From NCBI GenBank assembly GCA_050949705.1, contig JBMNGG010000004.1, forward strand, positions 62,001-126,000: a stretch of 64,000 bases of DNA, written 5' to 3'. The notes under the pieces were generated by a model. It made no database searches. It saw only the letters and a program-made list of their open reading frames with translations, and was not told where the DNA came from. The DNA comes from JBMNGG01 sp050949705 (lineage in GTDB: Bacteria > Bacillota > Thermosediminibacteria > Thermosediminibacterales > Tepidanaerobacteraceae). The position numbers and the translations under genes were made by a program. Below are positions 59,103 through 64,000 of this stretch, piece by piece (the stretch's first letter is position 1; each line of letters opens with the position of its first letter).

Positions 59103-60431
59103 ATGTTTTTCGTGCCGGAAATAATAGAGAAAAAAAAGCGTGGATTAAAACTATCTGATAAAGAGATACGTTTTATTGTAGAAGGTTATGTAAAAGGACA
59201 TATTCCTGATTATCAAATTTCTGCTTTACTTATGGCAATTTACTTTAAAGGAATGGACTTAGAGGAAACTACAAGTCTCACTATGGCTATGGCAAAGTCT
59301 GGGGATATGGTTGATTTGTCTGCCATAAAGGGAATAAAAGTAGATAAGCATTCAACAGGTGGTATTGCAGATACAACCACTTTGGTGCTTTTGCCATTGG
59401 CAGCTTCGGTAGGTGTAAAAGTAGCGAAAATGTCAGGGCGTGGCCTAGGCCATACCGGAGGAACCATGGATAAGCTTGAATCCATTCCGGGGTTTTTGTG
59501 CGAATTAGATGGTAATACCTTTATAAAAGCGGTAAATAACATAGGTGCTGCTATTACAGGTCAATCTAAAAATCTTGTCCCGGCAGATAAAATGTTGTAT
59601 GCTCTGAGAGATGTGACAGCAACAGTTGATTCTATGCCCTTGATAGCGAGTTCAATAATGAGCAAGAAACTTGCAGGTGGTGCTGACAAAATAGTATTAG
59701 ATATTAAATTTGGCAATGGTGCTTTTATGAAAACATATGATGATGCTTTAGAATTAGGCAAGATCATGGTTGATATAGGAAAGCTTGCGGGCAGGGAAAC
59801 TATAGCTTATGTTACTGACATGGATCAACCCTTAGGTCTTGCAGTTGGTAATGCTATAGAAATTATAGAAGCAGCCGAAACCTTGAAAGGAAGAGGCCAT
59901 GAGGACCTATTCTCATTATGTATTGAACTGGGTTCTGAAATGATGTTGTTGGCAAATATTGAATCTGATAAAGAAGAAGCTGTAAAAAAATTAAAAAATA
60001 GCATAAAGGACGGGAGAGCTTTAGAAAAATTTAAAGAGATTATTGCAAACCAAGGAGGGAATCCAAAGGTATTAGAAGATTATTCATTACTCCCAAAAGC
60101 AAAGTTTAAGATCGACATAACAGCCTTAGAAGACAGTTATGTAAATAGAATAGACGCTATTCGAATAGGCCTTGCCGCTATGAAAATAGGAGCAGGCAGG
60201 GAGAAAAAAGATGATATTATTGATTCGGCAGTGGGTGTATGGATAAATAAAAAAGTCGGAGAAAAAGTAAAACAAGGGGAAGCTTTTGCCAGAATTCTTG
60301 CCAATGATGAAAAACAACTTAATTGGGCTTCAGATGAGGTTGTAGAATCTTTCGAATTTTCTACAAAACCTGTCAGCAAGAGGAAAGTAATATGGGCAAA
60401 AATAACAAAAGACTTGGTTATAAAATTTTAG
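59103..60431 (+). CDS. pdp: Pyrimidine-nucleoside phosphorylase
   Basis: A 442-residue enzyme that cleaves uridine and thymidine with phosphate to base plus (deoxy)ribose 1-phosphate. Signature DKHSTGGIADTTTLVLLPL near 82, SGRGLGHTGGTMDKLESIPGF near 110 and KLAGGADKIVLDIKFGNGAF near 190 are diagnostic. The C-terminal alpha/beta domain is intact. The product is passed to DeoB. Confidence 0.95.
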   Translation: MFFVPEIIEKKKRGLKLSDKEIRFIVEGYVKGHIPDYQISALLMAIYFKGMDLEETTSLTMAMAKSGDMVDLSAIKGIKVDKHSTGGIADTTTLVLLPLAASVGVKVAKMSGRGLGHTGGTMDKLESIPGFLCELDGNTFIKAVNNIGAAITGQSKNLVPADKMLYALRDVTATVDSMPLIASSIMSKKLAGGADKIVLDIKFGNGAFMKTYDDALELGKIMVDIGKLAGRETIAYVTDMDQPLGLAVGNAIEIIEAAETLKGRGHEDLFSLCIELGSEMMLLANIESDKEEAVKKLKNSIKDGRALEKFKEIIANQGGNPKVLEDYSLLPKAKFKIDITALEDSYVNRIDAIRIGLAAMKIGAGREKKDDIIDSAVGVWINKKVGEKVKQGEAFARILANDEKQLNWASDEVVESFEFSTKPVSKRKVIWAKITKDLVIKF

Positions 60432-60516
60432 TAAAACAGAAACCGTTATCTTCACCAGACCCACTTTTAATACCAGAAACACTAGATTACATACCATAGT
60501 GAAGGATGATATAATT

Positions 60517-61689
60517 ATGATACAAAGAGTTCTTTTATTAATTTTAGATAGTGTAGGTATAGGTGAACTTCCTGATGCCAGAAAATATAATGATGAAGGC
60601 AGTAATACTCTTGGTAATATGGCTGAAGCTGTTGGAGGTTTAAATCTTCCTAATTTACAACAACTTGGTCTCGGGAACATTGGTGATATAAAAGGAGTCC
60701 CACCGACAAGCAAGGCTATAGGTTCTTATGGCAAAGCAGCAGAAAAATCTGCAGGTAAAGATACAACAACTGGTCACTGGGAGCTAGCAGGGATTATCTC
60801 TGAAAGACCATTTCCTGTCTATCCTAATGGTTTTCCATCAGAGGTTATTTATGAGTTTGAAAAAAGGATAGGTATTAAAGTTTTAGGGAATAAAGTGGCA
60901 TCAGGGACAAAGATAATAGAAGAGCTGGGTCAAGAACATATAAAAACGAGAAAACCCATTGTTTATACTTCTGCTGACTCAGTTTTTCAGATAGCTGCCC
61001 ATGAAGAAATAGTTCCTTTGGAAAAACTTTATGAAATGTGCCGTATTGCCCGGGAAATACTCAAAGGAGAACATGCGGTAGCAAGGGTTATAGCCCGGCC
61101 TTTTATAGGCGAACCGGGAAAATTCATAAGAACATATAATAGGTCCGACTTTTCATTGACACCTCCTTATGCCACATTATTGGACCATGTAACACAAGCA
61201 GGGATGCAGGTTTTTGCTGTGGGTAAAATATGGGATATTTTTGCTGGGCAAGGTATAACTAAAGCTTTTCATACAAAAGGCAACATGGACGGTGTTGACA
61301 AGACATTAGAGGCCATGGAACAATTGGAAAGGGGTCTGGTTTTTACGAACTTGGTAGACTTTGATTCCCTTTATGGTCATCGGAACAATCCTATCGGATA
61401 TGCTAAAGCACTGGAAGAATTTGATGAACGTCTGCCGCAAATTCTATCAAAGCTTTCAAATGACGATGTAATAATTATCACAGCTGATCATGGATGTGAC
61501 CCCACAACTCAAAGCACCGATCACTCAAGAGAATATGTTCCAGTTATGATTTTTGGCAGCAGAATAAAAGATGTCAATCTTGGTATCCTTGAGACTTTTT
61601 CTGATATAGGGCAGACTGTAGCAGACTTATTGGGATGTGAAAAACTAAAAAATGGCAAGAGTTTTAAAAAGCTAGTAATAAAGGCATAG
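60517..61689 (+). CDS. deoB: Phosphopentomutase
   Basis: A 390-residue metalloenzyme of the alkaline phosphatase superfamily that converts (deoxy)ribose 1-phosphate to 5-phosphate. Landmarks are LLILDSVGIGELPDA at the start, GKDTTTGHWELAG near 83 with the phospho-Thr, DFDSLYGHRNNPIGYA near 280 and TADHGCDPTT near 320. I start it at ATG 60517 after GAAGGATGAT; GTG 60499 overlaps that site. A deoC aldolase gene is not in the window. Confidence 0.94.
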   Translation: MIQRVLLLILDSVGIGELPDARKYNDEGSNTLGNMAEAVGGLNLPNLQQLGLGNIGDIKGVPPTSKAIGSYGKAAEKSAGKDTTTGHWELAGIISERPFPVYPNGFPSEVIYEFEKRIGIKVLGNKVASGTKIIEELGQEHIKTRKPIVYTSADSVFQIAAHEEIVPLEKLYEMCRIAREILKGEHAVARVIARPFIGEPGKFIRTYNRSDFSLTPPYATLLDHVTQAGMQVFAVGKIWDIFAGQGITKAFHTKGNMDGVDKTLEAMEQLERGLVFTNLVDFDSLYGHRNNPIGYAKALEEFDERLPQILSKLSNDDVIIITADHGCDPTTQSTDHSREYVPVMIFGSRIKDVNLGILETFSDIGQTVADLLGCEKLKNGKSFKKLVIKA

Positions 61690-61710
61690 AGTTGCCTGGG
61701 GAGGGATGTA

Positions 61711-62526
61711 ATGGCCTATTTAGATGAAGTGTTAAAAGCTGTAAAATATTTAAAAGAAAAGGAAATAAAGCCAGAAATAGGAATAATACTTGGAAGCGGT
61801 CTTGGAGATTTAGTAAATGTTGCAAAAGATAAAATCGTAATACCCTATTCTAATATTCCTAGATTTCCTGTTTCTACAGTGAAAGGGCACAGGGGCAATT
61901 TAGTTTTCGGGAGAATAAATGAAAAGAATGTAGTACTTATGCAAGGGCGTTTTCATATATATGAAGGATATTCTATTGGGGAGGTGGTTTTTGGAGTTAG
62001 AGTGCTGGGCTTGCTAGGAATAGATACACTGTTTGTCACCAATGCAGCTGGAGGAATAAATAAATCCCTACAACCTGGAGACCTTATGGTAATAAGAGAT
62101 CATATCAATTTTTCAAGTGAAAACCCTGCCTTAGGGGAGGAGATACCTGAGTTTGGTCAAAGGTTTTTTGATATGACTTGTGCATATGATAGAGAGCTAA
62201 TAAAAAAGGCTAAAGAGGTGTATGAAAGAAGTGGAGTTTCATATAAGGAGGGGGTATACGCCTTTTTAAAAGGCCCCAGCTATGAAACTCCTGCTGAGAT
62301 AAAAATGCTTTCAGTTCTGGGTGCTGATGCCGTTGGTATGTCAACAGTCCCTGAGGTTATTGCAGCCCGACAAATGAATATAAATGTTTTTGGAATATCC
62401 TGTATAACAAATTTAGCAGCAGGAATTTCTAAGACTAAGCTTTCCCATCAAGAAGTGGTGGAAACTTCAAAAAAAGCACAAAGGGACTTTATAAAAATAA
62501 TAACAGAAATGATAAGTGAAGCTTAA
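61711..62526 (+). CDS. punA: Purine-nucleoside phosphorylase (trimeric, PunA type)
   Basis: A 271-residue enzyme of the PNP/MTAP family that cleaves purine nucleosides with phosphate. Motifs are IGIILGSGLGDLVN near residue 24, the phosphate-binding VKGHRGNLVFG near 56, GRFHIYEGYS near 78, TNAAGGINKSLQPGDLM near 110 and GMSTVPEVIAARQMN near 208. RBS GGGGAGGG. It completes the nucleoside salvage run; each enzyme here produces pentose 1-phosphate for DeoB. Confidence 0.94.
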   Translation: MAYLDEVLKAVKYLKEKEIKPEIGIILGSGLGDLVNVAKDKIVIPYSNIPRFPVSTVKGHRGNLVFGRINEKNVVLMQGRFHIYEGYSIGEVVFGVRVLGLLGIDTLFVTNAAGGINKSLQPGDLMVIRDHINFSSENPALGEEIPEFGQRFFDMTCAYDRELIKKAKEVYERSGVSYKEGVYAFLKGPSYETPAEIKMLSVLGADAVGMSTVPEVIAARQMNINVFGISCITNLAAGISKTKLSHQEVVETSKKAQRDFIKIITEMISEA

Positions 62527-62705
62527 AATAGCTTTTTTAAACTGTCTTAAAAGGTCTACAGTGCAGTTTTTACTTATTTTTAAAGTTCAAATGTTTATTG
62601 CTACAGATACAAGGCCCCTATTCTGATTTAGATAATATTGCATAGTATTTAGTATAGTGATAAAATACATTTTGGCATTGTGAGAACTAGGAGAGGAGAA
62701 GTTCT

Positions 62706-63569
62706 ATGAATAATGTAGTAATAGTTACTGACAGTTCCTGTGATCTTCCAAAAGAAACTATTGATGAATATTCAATTAAAGTATTGCCTATGCCTGTTAC
62801 TGTAAAAGATAATCCTGAAATTGACATTTCTCATTATTCCATTAAGGAGTTTTATGATTTAATGAGGGAAGGCAAATTCATGCCTACTACTTCACAAGTG
62901 GTAACTCCAATGTATATGAAATGTTTTGAGGAGATAATTAACAAAGGACAGGTACCGTTGGTTATTGGTCTCTCATCGAAACTCACAGGTAGCTATGATT
63001 CAGCACTGTTGGCAAGAGAAAGTATTAACAATAAAGACATAATCGTTGTCGATTCTAAATGTGCCAGTTTAGGACTGGGGTTAGTTGTACTAAAAGCTGC
63101 ACAAATGGCAAAAGAGGGTATTAACAACCATGTGATAGCTGAAAAAATACAAAATTATGCATTACATATGGAACATATCTTCACAGTGGATTCATTAGAT
63201 CATTTGAAAAGAGGAGGACGTATTTCCTCAGCACAGGCTTTCGTAGGTGGATTACTTAATATTAAACCGGTTTTACACTTTATTGATGGAGCAATTCATC
63301 CATTAGAAAAGGTCAGAGGACGCCGAACTTTAGTAAAAAGAATGGTTGGAATCATGGCAGAACGTGTAAGAAATCCGGAAAATCAAGTAATAGGAATAAG
63401 TCACGGTGACAATGAGGAATTAGCGGTGGAGCTTGCTGATGCAATAAAAAGAGAATTCCACATAGAAAACATTATGATTTCCACTATAGGGCCGGTAATC
63501 GGTTCACATACCGGACCTGGAACCATTGCACTGTTTTTTCAGAATTCCGATGTGTTATCTACACTATAA
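62706..63569 (+). CDS. DegV family protein
   Basis: A 287-residue fatty-acid-binding protein of the DegV/FakB fold. It has VTDSSCDLPKETIDEYSI at the start, TSQVVTPMYM near 60, FTVDSLDHLKRGGRIS near 159 and GPVIGSHTGPGTIALFF at the end, all family hallmarks. FakB-type members present fatty acids to a kinase; no fakA is adjacent. It has its own leader and is followed by a terminator. Confidence 0.94.
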   Translation: MNNVVIVTDSSCDLPKETIDEYSIKVLPMPVTVKDNPEIDISHYSIKEFYDLMREGKFMPTTSQVVTPMYMKCFEEIINKGQVPLVIGLSSKLTGSYDSALLARESINNKDIIVVDSKCASLGLGLVVLKAAQMAKEGINNHVIAEKIQNYALHMEHIFTVDSLDHLKRGGRISSAQAFVGGLLNIKPVLHFIDGAIHPLEKVRGRRTLVKRMVGIMAERVRNPENQVIGISHGDNEELAVELADAIKREFHIENIMISTIGPVIGSHTGPGTIALFFQNSDVLSTL

Positions 63570-63637
63570 CAAACGCTATTATTATCATTATTGTTAATTA
63601 TAGATTGTTATTATCCAAATAAAACTATCTTCTGCTG

Positions 63638-63676
63638 GAAGGGAAGAATCTAAAAATGATTCTTCCCTTCTTATGT
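63638..63676 (+). terminator. Terminator after the DegV gene
   Basis: GAAGGGAAGAATC (63638-63650) pairs perfectly with GATTCTTCCCTTC (63658-63670), then TTATG. The remaining 63677-63964 is an AT-rich leader with a TATAAT at 63780-63785 and no supportable gene. Confidence 0.75.
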
Positions 63677-63964
63677 ATATGATTTATTAATTATACAGTA
63701 TTGTCCTCTGTATATTTTGATATAAAAATACATTTATTATGTCCTTTCTTATATTTATAGAAAAAATTGAATTAGTATGATATAATTGTGTCGGGCTATG
63801 TTACAATTAAGATTTTTCCTTTTTGTCATAGAACAAAAAAAGGGTTTGCGGTATTTGTATACTCAAAAAATACAGTATACTAAACATAATTATAAATATT
63901 ATAACAACTATTATAGCTTTAATCGATATGATTTAAAATTAAATATAAAGGAGAGGAAAAACCA

Positions 63965-64000
63965 ATGGCAAAAGTTATGAAGTCGATGGACGGTAATAAC
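63965..64000 (+). CDS. nifJ: Pyruvate:ferredoxin oxidoreductase, N-terminus only
   Basis: The last 12 codons read MAKVMKSMDGNN, the usual opening of clostridial single-chain pyruvate:ferredoxin (flavodoxin) oxidoreductase, and the ATG follows AAAGGAGAGG. The gene runs out of the window. PFOR oxidises pyruvate to acetyl-CoA and reduces ferredoxin. Confidence is limited by the short stretch. Confidence 0.7.
   Translation, partial: MAKVMKSMDGNN

Noticed and set aside
63786..63980. Plus-strand frame overlapping the nifJ start
   Set aside because: Tyr/Lys/Asn-rich translation of the leader; it overlaps the much better supported nifJ RBS and start in another frame.
1..64000. CRISPR arrays, tRNA or rRNA genes, intact insertion sequences, prophage
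   Set aside because: No regularly spaced repeats, cloverleaf sequences, rRNA stretches, transposase or phage genes were recognised by eye.

Overview
The window looks like a chromosomal segment of a low-GC, anaerobic Firmicute of the class Clostridia. Signs of this are AT-rich intergenic DNA, strong AGGAGG-type ribosome binding sites with many TTG/GTG starts, glycyl radical enzymes with their activase, a ferredoxin-domain EtfA, a 2-hydroxyacyl-CoA dehydratase, meso-diaminopimelate dehydrogenase, and the first codons of a pyruvate:ferredoxin oxidoreductase at the right edge. I cannot name the species from sequence alone. No rRNA, tRNA, CRISPR array or intact transposase was seen.

Layout. 1-1.6 kb: end of an unknown gene, a GIY-YIG protein, methylglyoxal synthase, then gene remnants. 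1.9-7.5 kb: a sugar PTS operon (PRD activator with EIIB/EIIA domains, EIIB, EIIC of the ascorbate family) followed by a split transketolase whose C-terminal end is frameshifted. 8-38 kb: a large catabolic island with an AEC transporter, SLC13 permease, a 3-hydroxyacyl-CoA dehydrogenase/enoyl-CoA hydratase fusion, thiolase, 2-hydroxyacyl-CoA dehydratase pair, a sigma-54 activator, CoaD, glycyl radical enzyme 1, MatC-like dicarboxylate permeases (one broken), two kinds of CoA-transferase, acyl-CoA dehydrogenase, EtfB, ferredoxin-EtfA, a glycyl radical activase, glycyl radical enzyme 2, an acyl-CoA ligase and a MATE exporter. 39-43 kb: housekeeping genes (DUF151 nuclease, TIGR01440, YfcE, saccharopine dehydrogenase-like, nitrilase). 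43.5-52.2 kb: a second sigma-54 activator, LD-carboxypeptidase, diaminopimelate dehydrogenase and a complete LIV-type amino acid ABC transporter. 52.5-62.5 kb: a nucleoside uptake and salvage run (BMP lipoprotein, ATPase, two permeases, a fucose-isomerase-like protein, Cdd, Pdp, DeoB, PNP), then DegV and the start of nifJ.

The most interesting element is the 8-38 kb island. Seven clear and one weaker -24/-12 (sigma-54) promoter sequences are readable in the window, and five of the island's promoters lie close to copies of an inverted repeat of the form TGTATC-N6-GATACA, which I propose as the binding site of the activator encoded at 17671-19071. This would tie transport, CoA supply, two glycyl radical enzymes, CoA activation, acyl-CoA dehydrogenation with a CarCDE-like Etf, hydration, 3-hydroxy oxidation and thiolysis into one regulon. 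The two glycyl radical enzymes carry C-L-D at the thiyl cysteine where diol dehydratases and related eliminases carry C-x-E, so their reaction cannot be named from family resemblance. Around them lie several decaying genes (MatC-like, CitM-like, CutC-like, ROK-like and an unidentified fragment), showing that the region has been remodelled recently.
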